A stretch of DNA of 64,000 nt from Edwardsiella tarda ATCC 15947 = NBRC 105688 (GCF_003113495.2 NZ_CP084506.1:2976001-3040000); one strand, 5' to 3'. Positions 1-9,268 are shown, numbered from the stretch's first letter. Numbers and translations: made by a program. The notes: generated from the letters alone by a model not told the origin.

Positions 1-38
1 GAAGAGTAATCCACGACGCCTGAGGCGATATAGCAAGA

Positions 39-66
39 AAAAAGGCCGGGTTATCCCGGCCTTTTT
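39..66. terminator. Intrinsic terminator, A/T flanked on both sides
   Basis: A 12-bp stem (39-50 with 55-66) with a TTAT loop has an A run on its left and a T run on its right, so it can terminate in either direction. The window opens with GAA GAG TAA at 1-9. In E. coli the convergent neighbour of yfiF is ung, whose product ends in acidic residues, so these nine bases may be the end of ung. That is too short to call as a gene. Confidence 0.85.
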
Positions 67-81
67 GTTGTCAGCTTTAAA

Positions 82-100
82 CCACCTCCTCGGGAGGTGG
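82..100 (+). repeat. IS200 left-end subterminal hairpin
   Basis: Perfect 8-bp stem (82-89 with 93-100), loop TCG. The stem sequence CCACCTC/GAGGTGG is shared with the right-end hairpin, as expected for structures bound by the same TnpA dimer. In IS200 relatives the left-end transcript also folds to limit transposase expression. Confidence 0.85.
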
Positions 101-188
101 TGATTGTCCCTGTGAGGCTATAGCCTGAAGGAAGCCCATGCCAGAAAATTCCAGCTTACTCACCACAAGTAAGAAGGAAATCACTGAC

Positions 189-626
189 ATGAGCAGTTAT
201 AGAAGTTCAGCACATGTATTCTGGCGTTGCAAATATCACTTGGTGTGGACGCCAAAGTATCGCTACAAGGTTTTAACAGGGGCGGTAGGTAAAGAGCTTT
301 ATCGCTCAGTTTATATACTTTGCAATATGAAAGATTGTGAGGTACTTGAATTGAATGTTCAGACAGACCATGTTCATCTTGTCGTGATGATCCCACCGAA
401 ACTCTCGATCTCAACGCTGATGGGCGTCCTGAAAGGGCGCACAGGTATTCGTCTCTACAACAAGTTTCCGCATATACGAAAGAAGCTGTGGGGTAATCAT
501 TTTTGGGCGAGGGGATACTTTGCAGACACAGTTGGAGTGAACGAAGAAATTATCAGACGCTACGTGAGGCATCAGGATAAGAAAGATCAAGAATACGAGC
601 AGCAAATGGCGTTATTACAGGATTAA
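189..626 (+). CDS. tnpA: IS200-type Y1 (HUH) transposase TnpA
   Basis: Single-strand DNA transposase of the REP/IS200 Y1 family, 145 residues from the ATG at 189; an in-frame ATG at 138 would add 17 residues lacking family character. The metal-binding HUH motif is His61-Val-His63 and the nucleophile is Tyr125 on the C-terminal helix (IIRRYVRHQ). The length is near the usual 150 for IS200 enzymes and no key residue is missing, so the protein should be active. It is the only gene of the element. In IS200 from Salmonella translation is held back by a 5' hairpin and an antisense RNA; the leader at 101-188 could do the same, which is inference. Confidence 0.93.
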   Translation: MSSYRSSAHVFWRCKYHLVWTPKYRYKVLTGAVGKELYRSVYILCNMKDCEVLELNVQTDHVHLVVMIPPKLSISTLMGVLKGRTGIRLYNKFPHIRKKLWGNHFWARGYFADTVGVNEEIIRRYVRHQDKKDQEYEQQMALLQD

Positions 627-635
627 AACGAACAA

Positions 636-654
636 GGCCCCCTTTTAGGGGGCC
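636..654 (+). terminator. Terminator inside the IS200 element
   Basis: Seven-bp G/C stem (636-642 with 648-654) with a TTTTA loop, ten bases after the tnpA stop codon. There is no long T run after it, so its efficiency is uncertain. Confidence 0.55.
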
Positions 655-664
655 CCATTTAAAG

Positions 665-683
665 CCACCTCTTCAAGAGGTGG
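665..683 (+). repeat. IS200 right-end subterminal hairpin
   Basis: Perfect nine-bp palindromic arms (665-673 with 675-683), in practice a 7-bp stem with a five-base loop. It shares its stem sequence with the left-end hairpin and is followed by a T-rich tract where the right cleavage site is expected. Confidence 0.85.
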
Positions 684-706
684 ATTTTTACTATCGAGCG
701 CGCGGA

Positions 707-1798
707 TTAACGCGCATTCTGCCGCCACCATTCGGCCAGCATAATCCCGGTCGCAACCGACACGTTCAGACTCTCTACGCTACCGGTGCCGCCGATGGAA
801 ATGCTCAAATCACCTTGACGCAACGTACCGTCAGACAGACCATCCCCTTCATGACCCACGACCAAGACGATCTTCGCCGGCAACGTCGCGCGATGTAATT
901 GCGTCGTTCCCTTATGGCTCGACGTCGTCACGATGGTATAACCGGCACGACGGAAGGTATCCAGCGTAGCGGCAAAATCCTCCGCATCAATGGCCTGGAC
1001 ATGCTCGGCGCCCCCTTCGGCGGTACGCACTGCCGCCCCCGACTCCAATGCGGCACTTTCTGGCGCCATGATGCCACGGATGCCGAAATGGGCACAGGTA
1101 CGCATGATACCGCCCAGGTTATGCGGGTTTGCGACATTCTCCAGCGCTAACACACAATCGACCGCCTGCTCAGCCTGTGAGGCCAGATACTGCTGAGCGT
1201 CGAGAGAGCGACGCTTCTTGATCAGGAAGCAGACGCCGCCATGATGATCGGTACCGGAAGCCTTAGTCAGCTCGGCATCATCGACCACATGGTAAGCCTT
1301 ACGATTGGCCGCCATCCAACGCAATGCATCACGGAAACGCGGGGTAACCGACTGCAAGAACCAGGCGCGGACGATCGCCTCCGGGCGGCTAGCAAAGAGC
1401 GCCTGACAGGCATTCTCACCATATACACGCGTCTCTTCGGCGCGCTGACGACGCAGCTGCTCGGGATCGATAAAGCTTTTGCCGCTGATGCCGCCATGGT
1501 CGCTTCCCACTCCCTGATCCGGGCTATCACCCAGCGCAACGGTTCGCCACGGTGAACGCTCACCGCTCGGCTTATCCGCACGTGCCGGACGTCCGCCGCG
1601 CTCATTACGCGAGCGATCATTACGCGGGCGATCACCACGATCACGATCGCCACGACCACGCTCGGGGCGCTCACCCCGTCCACCTTGTCCCTGACGTCCC
1701 TTGCCTGATGGGCGCGACGAACGCGCGTCCGTCGTATCCGCATCGCGGACGTACATCACTTTTACCTTACCGTTCTTGCCATTCAAAGAGTCGTTCAT
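707..1798 (-). CDS. yfiF: TrmH/SpoU-family RNA 2'-O-methyltransferase YfiF
   Basis: 363 residues from the ATG at 1798, preceded by GTGGAG at good spacing; an upstream GTG at 1810 would add four residues. Residues about 1-100 form a disordered basic tail rich in Arg, Gly and Asp. About 115-195 is a SpoU substrate-binding domain and about 210-360 the knotted SPOUT methylase, with the family motifs [25 protein letters not shown] and SLNVSVATG. YfiF is assigned to this family by similarity; its RNA target is not established. It is divergent from trxC and convergent with the presumed ung, as in E. coli. The tail is more RG-rich than I recall for E. coli YfiF. Confidence 0.93.
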   Translation of the reverse strand: MNDSLNGKNGKVKVMYVRDADTTDARSSRPSGKGRQGQGGRGERPERGRGDRDRGDRPRNDRSRNERGGRPARADKPSGERSPWRTVALGDSPDQGVGSDHGGISGKSFIDPEQLRRQRAEETRVYGENACQALFASRPEAIVRAWFLQSVTPRFRDALRWMAANRKAYHVVDDAELTKASGTDHHGGVCFLIKKRRSLDAQQYLASQAEQAVDCVLALENVANPHNLGGIMRTCAHFGIRGIMAPESAALESGAAVRTAEGGAEHVQAIDAEDFAATLDTFRRAGYTIVTTSSHKGTTQLHRATLPAKIVLVVGHEGDGLSDGTLRQGDLSISIGGTGSVESLNVSVATGIMLAEWWRQNAR

Positions 1799-2004
1799 TG
1801 CTTTCTCCACCTACGCGCAGGGCGCGAAGATTACCTGATGTGAGAACCCGTTACCATACGCCTAGGATAAAAGCTCTAGTCTATTATAGTCATTGAATAA
1901 ATCTGATTGTGATAACGAACATTCAGAAGAATAATAATTAACATCTATGGAACATCGGTGGCGACGACGCCCGACGTTTCACCGTTTTCTCTCCGAGGGT
2001 AATC

Positions 2005-2436
2005 ATGAATACTGTTTGTCCTGCCTGCCATACTACCAACCGAATCCCCGATGATCGCTGTAACGAACAGGCGAAATGTGGCCGCTGTGCTCATCCGTTG
2101 TTCGATGGCAAGGTCATTGAAGCTAAAGCCGAAACGTTGGACACGCTCCTGCAAGACGAGATGCCGGTGCTGATCGACTTCTGGGCACCGTGGTGCAGTC
2201 CATGCCAGGCTTTCGCCCCGATCTTCGCCGCCGTCGCCGCCGAGCGGGCCGGACAGGTACGCTGCGTGAAGGTGAACACCGAAGATCAACCCGCGCTTAG
2301 CACGCGTTTCCGCATCCGTAGCATTCCGACCATCATGCTGTACCGTAATGGTCAATTGGTCGATATGCTCAACGGTGCCATGCCGCAGGCACCGTTCGAT
2401 GCCTGGCTTGACGAACAATTGGCAAAACAGTCCTAA
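2005..2436 (+). CDS. trxC: Thioredoxin 2 (TrxC) with N-terminal zinc finger
   Basis: Cytosolic thiol-disulfide reductase, 143 residues. The N-terminal zinc finger uses Cys5, Cys8, Cys25 and Cys28, and the thioredoxin fold follows from about residue 40. The active site is Trp63-Cys64-Ser-Pro-Cys67, where E. coli Trx2 has Cys-Gly-Pro-Cys. The cis-proline loop is in SIPTIML. In E. coli trxC is under OxyR control; I see no OxyR site here that I would defend. A GC-rich hairpin follows at 2444. Confidence 0.96.
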   Translation: MNTVCPACHTTNRIPDDRCNEQAKCGRCAHPLFDGKVIEAKAETLDTLLQDEMPVLIDFWAPWCSPCQAFAPIFAAVAAERAGQVRCVKVNTEDQPALSTRFRIRSIPTIMLYRNGQLVDMLNGAMPQAPFDAWLDEQLAKQS

Positions 2437-2443
2437 TGATACA

Positions 2444-2465
2444 CGGCCCGGAACACTCCGGGCCG
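2444..2465 (+). terminator. GC-rich hairpin after trxC
   Basis: Nine-bp perfect stem (444-452 with 457-465 of this kilobase) with an ACAC loop. It lacks a U tract, so it may be a weak terminator or a 3' end stabiliser between trxC and tapT. Confidence 0.5.
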
Positions 2466-2532
2466 CTTAGCACTGTACCCAAGGGAGGCGCTTGTTTAAA
2501 ATAGCGCTTTTGCGCATCCTCCCGAGATAATC

Positions 2533-3225
2533 ATGTCCCCCAATGCCGTACTGCGCCTACGGGCCGAGCGTCTACGCCAGTCGACCCGGCCGTTTCATGC
2601 CCGTGGCTGCCGTGTGCAACGCTGCCAACGTTGTCTACTGCCTGAGATACACTGCCTATGTGCGACCCTGGCGACCTACCCGGCACGTAGCCGCTTCTGC
2701 CTGATGATGTACGATACCGAGCCGCTGAAACCGAGTAACACGGGACGCCTTATCGCCGACGTACTGCCAGATACCCTGGCCTATGGCTGGTCACGGACCC
2801 AGCCGGATCCGGCCCTCCTGACTCTGCTCGCCGATCCCGCCTACCAGCCCTATGTCATCTTCCCCGGTAGCTATGCCGAACCACAGCGCGTCGTCACCCA
2901 AGTCACCGCCGAGGCGGGACGCCGTCCACTGTTCATCATGCTGGATGGCACCTGGCCCGAAGCCCGTAAGATGTTTCGTAAGAGCCCTTATCTAGACGGC
3001 TTCCCGGTTCTCTCCATCAATATGGCGCAGGCGCCCGGCTACTTACTGCGCGAGGCACAGCGACCAGAGCAGTATTGCACCGCGGAAGTGGCGACGGCGT
3101 TGTTGGCCCTCGCCGACGACGCAGATGCCGCGCAAGGGTTACTACAACACTTCACCCATTTCCGGCGACAATATTTGCTAGGTAAATCGCACCCTCCGAC
3201 AGGAAACACTGCACAGGCGGAATAA
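2533..3225 (+). CDS. tapT: tRNA-uridine aminocarboxypropyltransferase TapT (DTW protein)
   Basis: Formerly YfiP. DTW-domain enzymes transfer the 3-amino-3-carboxypropyl group of S-adenosylmethionine to uridine 47 of tRNA (acp3U47). 230 residues, near the E. coli length. A Cys-rich N-terminal motif (CQRCLLPEIHCLC, residues about 34-46) is typical, and the DTW-type signature appears as LDGTWPEA at about 137-144, followed by RKMFRKSPYL. The start has a weak ribosome site. It sits between trxC and patZ as in E. coli. Confidence 0.93.
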   Translation: MSPNAVLRLRAERLRQSTRPFHARGCRVQRCQRCLLPEIHCLCATLATYPARSRFCLMMYDTEPLKPSNTGRLIADVLPDTLAYGWSRTQPDPALLTLLADPAYQPYVIFPGSYAEPQRVVTQVTAEAGRRPLFIMLDGTWPEARKMFRKSPYLDGFPVLSINMAQAPGYLLREAQRPEQYCTAEVATALLALADDADAAQGLLQHFTHFRRQYLLGKSHPPTGNTAQAE

Positions 3226-3296
3226 AGCCTCTACTATCATGCCATCCGGTGCGTTTTAATACGCTCACCAGCGGGTTACCCGTTCAGGAGGATGGC

Positions 3297-5969
3297 ATGA
3301 GTCAGCGCAGTCTCGAGTCCCTGCTACGTCCCAAATCCATCGCCGTCATCGGTGCCTCCAATCAGGCTGGCCGCAACGGCCATCTGGTCATGCAGAACCT
3401 GCTGCGGGGGGGCTTCAATGGCCCGGTGATGCCCGTCAATCCTCGCTATCAGGCGGTATGCGGTGTACTGGCTTATTCGTCGATCGAGGCGTTGCCGATG
3501 GTGCCAGATCTGGCCATCCTGTGTGTCAACCCCCGACGTAATCTGACACTGATCGCCGAGTTGGGCGCCAAGGGCTGCCGAGCCGCGATCGTACTCGCCT
3601 CACCGGCGAGCCAGGCACAGGCGCTGAAGCAGTGCGCCCAGCAGCACGGCGTACGCCTATTAGGTCCCAACAGCCTAGGGGTGTTAGCCCCGTGGCAAAA
3701 GCTGAATGCCAGCTTCTCACCGGTCCCAATCTTGCCGGGTCGACTGGCCTTCATCTCTCAGTCGGCTGCGGTCTCCAACACTATCCTCGATTGGGCGCGT
3801 CAGCGTGAGATCGGCTTCTCGCTGTTCGTGGCATTAGGCGATAGCCTGGATAGTGACGTCGACGAGTTGCTGGATTATCTGGCTCGGGATGCGAAGACCG
3901 GCGCTATCCTGCTCTATCTGGAACATCTGCACGACGCCCGACGCTTTCTGTCCGCAGCACGTAGCGCGGCACGCAATAAGCCGATTCTGGTGATCAAGAG
4001 TGGTCGATCGCCACAGGCACGCTACGTTCTGGGTGAAGCGCCCGGGCTCGACATCGCCTATGATGCTGCCATTCAACGCGCTGGCCTGCTACGCGTACAA
4101 AATACGCATGAGCTGTTTTCTGCCGTCGAAACCCTGAGCCACATGCGCCCCTTACGCGGCGAGAAACTCCTGATCATCGGCAATGGCGCGGCACCGATCG
4201 CCATGGCATTGGACGAACTACAACGGCGTAACGGCCACCCCGCCGAGACGGATGAGGCATTACGCAACGCGCTGTCTGGCGGACTGCCGGACGATGCCTA
4301 TCTACAGGGCCCCATCGACCTACGCGATGACGCCACACCAGCACGTTACCGCAGCACGCTACAGCAGGTACTCGATAGTCATTGCTACGATGCGCTATTG
4401 ATTCAGCATGCACCTAGCGCCGCCGCTCCCGCGACCGAAACGGCACAAGCACTGATCGAGACACTACGCGATCATCCGCGCGCCAAGCATATTACGCTGA
4501 TGACCAACTGGAGCGGCGAGAGTACCTCGCAGGAGGCGCGCCGACGCTTTAGCGAGGCGGGCATCCCAACCTATCGTACACCGGAGGGCGCCATCACGGC
4601 CTTCATGCATATGGTCGAGTACCGGCGTAATCAGAAGCAGCTGATGGAAACCCCCGCGCTACCGGCAGGATTGCCCGCGAATAGCGCGCTGGCACACCGC
4701 CTGTTAGCCCAGGCTCAGGCCGACGGCCTCACCCGCCTCGATACCCATGAGGTCCGCGATATCTTGGCCTGTTATGGTCTAGAGACGCTTCCCGGCTGGA
4801 TTGCCAACGACAGTGCCGAGGCGGTGCACATCGCCGAGCGAGTCGGCTATCCCGTCGCCCTCAAGCTACGCTCACCGGATATCGCGCATCACTCGGCGAT
4901 CCAAGGGGTAATGCTCTATCTGCGCAACGCGCAAGAGGTCGAACAGGCCGCCAACGCCATCTTCGATCGTGCCCGCCAAGCCTATCCCCAGGCCCGTATC
5001 TTCGGTCTCTTGGTGCAGAGTAGCGCCAACCGCATCGGCGCGCAGGAGCTGCGTATCTGTGTCGAGCACGATGCCGTCTTCGGCCCGCTGATCCTGCTGG
5101 GTGAGGGTGGTGCGCAATGGGATAGCCAACGTGACGCCGCCGCCGCCCTGCCGCCGCTCAACATGAATCTGGCGCGCTACCTGATCGTGCAGGCGCAGAA
5201 AAACGGCCAGATCCGCCGTGGTACCCCATTAGCCGATCTGGATATCACCGGCCTAAGCCAGGTGCTGGTACAAGTGTCAAACCTGATCGTCGACTGTCCC
5301 GTCATTCGTCGTCTGGAGATCGATCCGTTACTCGCCAGTGGCGGGGCCTTTACCCTGTTGGACGCCACACTCCATCTGATCACGCCCGATACGCCGCCCG
5401 CTCGCCTCGCCATCTGCCCCTATCCGCATCGATTGCAAGAGTCCGTCACCCTACGCGATGGCAGTGCTTGCCTGCTACGGCCGATCCTGCCGGAGGATGA
5501 GCCGCTATTGCAGCAGTTCATTCAACGCGTCAGTAAAGAGGATCTCTATTACCGCTACTTCAGCGAGATCAATGAATTTACTCATGAAGATCTCGCTAAA
5601 ATGACCCAGATCGACTACGAGCGGGAGATGGCTTTCGTTGCCGTACAAAGTACACCGCAGGGCGAGGCGATCCTCGGTGTCACCCGCGCGCTGATCGATC
5701 CCGATAACATCGAGGCGGAGTTTGCCGTGCTGGTTCGCAGCGATCGTAATGGCCTCGGGTTAGGGTTTATTTTGCTGGATAAATTGATCCGCTATGCTCG
5801 CCAACGCCAACTACAACGACTGCTCGGCATCACCATGCCAACCAATCGCGGCATGATCGCACTGGCCCGTAAGGTGGGATTTAAGGTGGAAATTCTGTTG
5901 GAGGACGGAATCGTCAATCTTTCTCTACCGCTGGCGACGGATGCCGCGCAAGGCAGCGAAAAATGCTGA
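3297..5969 (+). CDS. patZ: Peptidyl-lysine N-acetyltransferase PatZ (Pka)
   Basis: 890 residues from the ATG at 3297, chosen because AGGAGG lies eight bases upstream and the protein then begins like E. coli PatZ; an upstream ATG at 3249 has no such site. The first ~700 residues are an NDP-forming acyl-CoA synthetase-like region (CoA-binding RPKSIAVIGAS near residue 12, ATP-grasp part after about 480). The last ~165 residues are a GNAT acetyltransferase domain with an acetyl-CoA loop in RSDRNGLGLGFILLDKL. In E. coli and Salmonella it acetylates lysines, including that of acetyl-CoA synthetase. It is probably co-transcribed with tapT. Confidence 0.95.
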   Translation: MSQRSLESLLRPKSIAVIGASNQAGRNGHLVMQNLLRGGFNGPVMPVNPRYQAVCGVLAYSSIEALPMVPDLAILCVNPRRNLTLIAELGAKGCRAAIVLASPASQAQALKQCAQQHGVRLLGPNSLGVLAPWQKLNASFSPVPILPGRLAFISQSAAVSNTILDWARQREIGFSLFVALGDSLDSDVDELLDYLARDAKTGAILLYLEHLHDARRFLSAARSAARNKPILVIKSGRSPQARYVLGEAPGLDIAYDAAIQRAGLLRVQNTHELFSAVETLSHMRPLRGEKLLIIGNGAAPIAMALDELQRRNGHPAETDEALRNALSGGLPDDAYLQGPIDLRDDATPARYRSTLQQVLDSHCYDALLIQHAPSAAAPATETAQALIETLRDHPRAKHITLMTNWSGESTSQEARRRFSEAGIPTYRTPEGAITAFMHMVEYRRNQKQLMETPALPAGLPANSALAHRLLAQAQADGLTRLDTHEVRDILACYGLETLPGWIANDSAEAVHIAERVGYPVALKLRSPDIAHHSAIQGVMLYLRNAQEVEQAANAIFDRARQAYPQARIFGLLVQSSANRIGAQELRICVEHDAVFGPLILLGEGGAQWDSQRDAAAALPPLNMNLARYLIVQAQKNGQIRRGTPLADLDITGLSQVLVQVSNLIVDCPVIRRLEIDPLLASGGAFTLLDATLHLITPDTPPARLAICPYPHRLQESVTLRDGSACLLRPILPEDEPLLQQFIQRVSKEDLYYRYFSEINEFTHEDLAKMTQIDYEREMAFVAVQSTPQGEAILGVTRALIDPDNIEAEFAVLVRSDRNGLGLGFILLDKLIRYARQRQLQRLLGITMPTNRGMIALARKVGFKVEILLEDGIVNLSLPLATDAAQGSEKC

Positions 5970-6102
5970 GACAATTTCGGCAAATCGTGGCAAAACATAC
6001 GCAACCAGATAAAACTAGTGTTATTATCGTCCGATTCCGTTGGTTAAACTGAGCGTGTGCGACTGCCGCGCTGCACTATGACAAGAGAAGAAGCGCACTG
6101 TG

Positions 6103-7458
6103 ATGTTGTCCAAATTTAAGCGAGCCAGACATCAACAACACCTTGCCCAGCTACCGAAACTCCCGCAACAAGTCGGCGAGGTGGAAACGCTGTTTGCGCC
6201 GGCGGATTTCCGCCAGGCGTTGCTTGAGGCCATTGGCCAAGCGACCCAGCGGATCTACCTGGTTGCGCTGTATCTGGAAAATGATGACGGTGGCCGGGAT
6301 GTGTTGAACGCGCTCTATCAGGCCAAACGTCAACGCCCGCAGCTCGAGATCTTCGTGCTAGTCGACTGGCACCGTGCCCAACGGGGCCGTATCGGTGCCG
6401 AGGCCAGCAACACCAATGCCGATTGGTACTGCCACATGGCCCGCGAGAATCCCGATGTCATCGTGCCGATCTATGGCGTCCCGGTCAACACCCGCGAAGC
6501 CTTGGGAGTACTGCACCTAAAAGGATTTATCATTGATGATCGGGTGATCTACAGCGGCGCCAGTCTTAATGATGTCTATCTGCATCGTCATGACAAATAC
6601 CGTTACGATCGCTACCACTTTATCAGTAACCCGCGTCTGGCCGGGGTCATGTGCCAATTTGTACAGTCCACGCTGCTGAGCAATCCCGCGGTGCAACGTC
6701 TCGATCGTTGCGATCGTCCGAAAAATCCAGAGATCCGCAATGAAACTCGTCAATTCCGTCATACCCTGCGCGATAGTGGTTACCACATCCCTGCCGAAGC
6801 GAGTAATGACGAGTTGGCGGTGACCCCGTTGGCGGGTCTGGGTAAACAAAACATCCTGAATAGAACGATTCATCATCTGATCTGTAGCACCGAGCACAAG
6901 CTGACCCTTTGTACGCCCTACTTTAATCTACCTGCGTTACTGGTTCGTGACATCATCTCACTATTACGCCAGGGAAAGCAGGTCGAGATCATCGTGGGGG
7001 ATAAGAAGGCCAACGACTTCTTCATCCCAGAGAATGAACCGTTCAAGATCATCGGCGCCCTGCCTTATCTCTACGAGATAAACCTGCGCCGCTTCCTCAG
7101 CCGTTTGCAGCCCTACGTCGATAATGGCCAGCTCACGGTGCGTTTGTGGCGTGATGACGACAATACCTATCATCTGAAAGGCATGTGGGTTGACGATCGC
7201 TGGCAACTGATCACCGGTAATAACCTCAACCCGCGTGCTTGGCGCCTGGATCTAGAGAATGCCATCCTGATCCATGACCCCCAGGGTGAAATCCAGCATC
7301 AACGCCAGGATGAGTTGGCATGTATCCGCCGCCATACGCAGGTGGTGCGCCACTATGAGGAGCTGGAGAATATCCAGCACTATCCGTTAAAGGTACGTAA
7401 GCTGATCCGCCGTCTACGCCGTATCCGCGTCGATCGCCTGATTAGCCGCATCTTATAA
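6103..7458 (+). CDS. pssA: CDP-diacylglycerol-serine O-phosphatidyltransferase PssA
   Basis: Makes phosphatidylserine from CDP-diacylglycerol and L-serine, the first committed step to phosphatidylethanolamine; peripheral at the inner membrane and ribosome-associated in E. coli. 451 residues from the ATG at 6103, the E. coli length; a GTG one codon earlier is also possible. The two phospholipase-D HKD motifs are HLKGFIIDD (about 137) and HLKGMWVDD (about 356). The basic C-terminus VRKLIRRLRRIRVDRL suits membrane binding. A strong terminator follows. Confidence 0.97.
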   Translation: MLSKFKRARHQQHLAQLPKLPQQVGEVETLFAPADFRQALLEAIGQATQRIYLVALYLENDDGGRDVLNALYQAKRQRPQLEIFVLVDWHRAQRGRIGAEASNTNADWYCHMARENPDVIVPIYGVPVNTREALGVLHLKGFIIDDRVIYSGASLNDVYLHRHDKYRYDRYHFISNPRLAGVMCQFVQSTLLSNPAVQRLDRCDRPKNPEIRNETRQFRHTLRDSGYHIPAEASNDELAVTPLAGLGKQNILNRTIHHLICSTEHKLTLCTPYFNLPALLVRDIISLLRQGKQVEIIVGDKKANDFFIPENEPFKIIGALPYLYEINLRRFLSRLQPYVDNGQLTVRLWRDDDNTYHLKGMWVDDRWQLITGNNLNPRAWRLDLENAILIHDPQGEIQHQRQDELACIRRHTQVVRHYEELENIQHYPLKVRKLIRRLRRIRVDRLISRIL

Positions 7459-7467
7459 GCGATGACC

Positions 7468-7491
7468 AGGCCTCCTCCAGGAGGCCTTTTT
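7468..7491 (+). terminator. Intrinsic terminator of pssA
   Basis: Nine-bp stem (468-476 with 479-487) followed by TTTTT, nine bases past the pssA stop codon. Confidence 0.9.
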
Positions 7492-7567
7492 CTTACCCGC
7501 CCCATCGCCTATCGCGTCCTCGTTTATACTTAGCAACATCCCACCGCCATCATCGGGGAGTGTTGCT

Positions 7568-9229
7568 ATGCCCGCGCTACTCCGCCTTACCCTACCACTA
7601 TTCGCCTGGTTATGCTGCGGCCTACTCTACGCCGCAGAACCGCGCCTGGATCCAGATCCCGCCCAAGAGGCGCGTACCGTGACCATTCTCCAACAGCCGG
7701 TGGTAATGCTACAGGCAAAGTTCGGCCTTGATACCCCCGAAGAACGGGTCAAACAGACGGCACAGCATCTCCGTGCTATCACCCCGGCCGATCTACGGTA
7801 TCCGATTCAGATCACCGCGGCCACCCGTTACGGGCAACCCGTCCGCCTCTTTTCAATCCAGGGAAAGCCACTGTTACTGCTGGCTCAGCAGGATCTGGAT
7901 ATCGGCGACGATCTGACGCTGGATCAGGCGGCCGAGCGTGTGCAACGCCGCTTGGAACAACTACGCAGTGCTTTGATCGAACAGCGATCGCCCCATGCTC
8001 TGATGATCGCCGGCGCTAAGTTGGCTGGCGGAACGGCATTACTCGTTGGTCTACTCTGGCTATCCCGTCGTCTACAAAAACGTCTACGGAGCCACTTCGC
8101 GATACAGATCATCCAGCACCGCGGCTGGATCCCCTATAAGCTGCGTACCTATCTCGGCCATATCGAACGACGCATTAGTACCATGCTGCTCATCGTGGTC
8201 TGCAGCATCGCCAGCTACATTTGGTTAATCTGGGCCTTAAAGCTATTTCCGATGACGCGTTATTGGAGCTATACCCTGAACCATTCGAGTCTGGCGGAGG
8301 CCAGTCTGCTTTTACAGGCGCTCTGGGACGTCATGCCGAATCTCCTGGTACTACTCGCTATCTTCATTCTGACACTACTGATTCAACGCATGCTGCGCCT
8401 ACTGTTCCTACGCGTCGAGACTGGCCGCCTCAAGTTACCCGGCCTCTATCCCGATACTGTCGGCGCAACGCGACGTCTACTGAGTGTCATCATCTGGTTA
8501 TTCGCCCTCTCTCTCGCCTATCCCTTCTTCCCCGGTGCCGATACACTCGCCTTTAAGGGAGTTAGCGTCTTCTTCGGGCTGATGATCACGCTCGGTTCGG
8601 CTGGTTTGGTCAGCCATGTCATGAGTGGATTGGTCTTGATCTACTCCCGCGCCTTACACCAAGGGGACTATGTCCGTATCGGGGAGTACGATGGTTTTGT
8701 CAGCGATATCGGGATCCTGGCGACTAAGCTGAAAACGCGGGAAGGCTATGACGTCACCATTCCCAATGCCGTCGTCGCTAGTGGCAAAATCATCAACCTC
8801 AGTACGCATGCCCGCCAAGGCGGCATCATTATCACGACCAGTGTCACTATTGGTTATGACGTCCCCTGGCGCCAGGTGCAGGCAATGCTCACTCTCGCAG
8901 TACAACGTACGGAGGGGATATTGCATGAGGAGGCACTGCGCATCCGCCAGACGGAACTGCAAGATTGGTATGTCAGTTATGAGCTACAGACAGAGATCGC
9001 CGCGGGTGAAGCACCAGCGCAGGTAAAAAGTACGCTGCACGGCCATATTCTGGATGTGTTTAATCAGTTTGGCGTGCAGATTATGTCGCCGCATTTCGTG
9101 ATGCAGCCTAAGGAGGCGGTGTGGGTCAAACCGGAGTCCTGGTTTTCCGCGCCGGCGTATCCCCCGAACGCGGCCACGGCAGACGAGGTGGGATCAGCAG
9201 AGAAATCCTCTGCGACAAATCGCCCATGA
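7568..9229 (+). CDS. MscS-family mechanosensitive ion channel, exported N-terminal domain
   Basis: 553 residues. A cleavable-looking signal peptide (1-22, ending YAA) is followed by about 120 residues likely in the periplasm, helices at about 145-163, 202-222, 250-275 and 305-345, the pore-lining segment GLMITLGSAGLVSHVMSG, and the MscS beta domain (GDYVRIGEYDGFVSDIGILATKLKT) with a cytoplasmic C-terminal domain. It is not MscS, YbdG, YnaI, MscM or MscK as I know them. In E. coli yfiM and kgtP stand between pssA and rrnG; here this gene does. It shares its terminator with the rRNA operon. The family assignment is firm; gating and ion preference are unknown. Confidence 0.9.
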   Translation: MPALLRLTLPLFAWLCCGLLYAAEPRLDPDPAQEARTVTILQQPVVMLQAKFGLDTPEERVKQTAQHLRAITPADLRYPIQITAATRYGQPVRLFSIQGKPLLLLAQQDLDIGDDLTLDQAAERVQRRLEQLRSALIEQRSPHALMIAGAKLAGGTALLVGLLWLSRRLQKRLRSHFAIQIIQHRGWIPYKLRTYLGHIERRISTMLLIVVCSIASYIWLIWALKLFPMTRYWSYTLNHSSLAEASLLLQALWDVMPNLLVLLAIFILTLLIQRMLRLLFLRVETGRLKLPGLYPDTVGATRRLLSVIIWLFALSLAYPFFPGADTLAFKGVSVFFGLMITLGSAGLVSHVMSGLVLIYSRALHQGDYVRIGEYDGFVSDIGILATKLKTREGYDVTIPNAVVASGKIINLSTHARQGGIIITTSVTIGYDVPWRQVQAMLTLAVQRTEGILHEEALRIRQTELQDWYVSYELQTEIAAGEAPAQVKSTLHGHILDVFNQFGVQIMSPHFVMQPKEAVWVKPESWFSAPAYPPNAATADEVGSAEKSSATNRP

Positions 9230-9268
9230 GCCCAAAGAGCAGGTCTTCATAAGGAACAATAGAAAAAG

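Larger units (their letters stand above)
75..690 (+). mobile_element. IS200/IS605-family insertion sequence (IS200 type)
   Basis: A short element made of a subterminal left hairpin (82-100), a single Y1 transposase gene, an internal terminator hairpin (636-654) and a subterminal right hairpin (665-683). Family members move as single strands, have no terminal inverted repeats and make no target duplication, so the exact ends cannot be read from one copy; the limits given are approximate to about 10 bases. It sits in the intergenic space before yfiF and appears intact. It carries no TnpB or IscB gene. Confidence 0.85.

Noticed and set aside
1..9. Possible last two codons of ung (GAA GAG TAA)
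   Set aside because: Plausible from synteny, but nine bases cannot support a gene call.
1870..1930. OxyR-like ATAG/CTAT spacing upstream of trxC
   Set aside because: Only some half-site positions fit; expected from E. coli, but not strong enough in the sequence.
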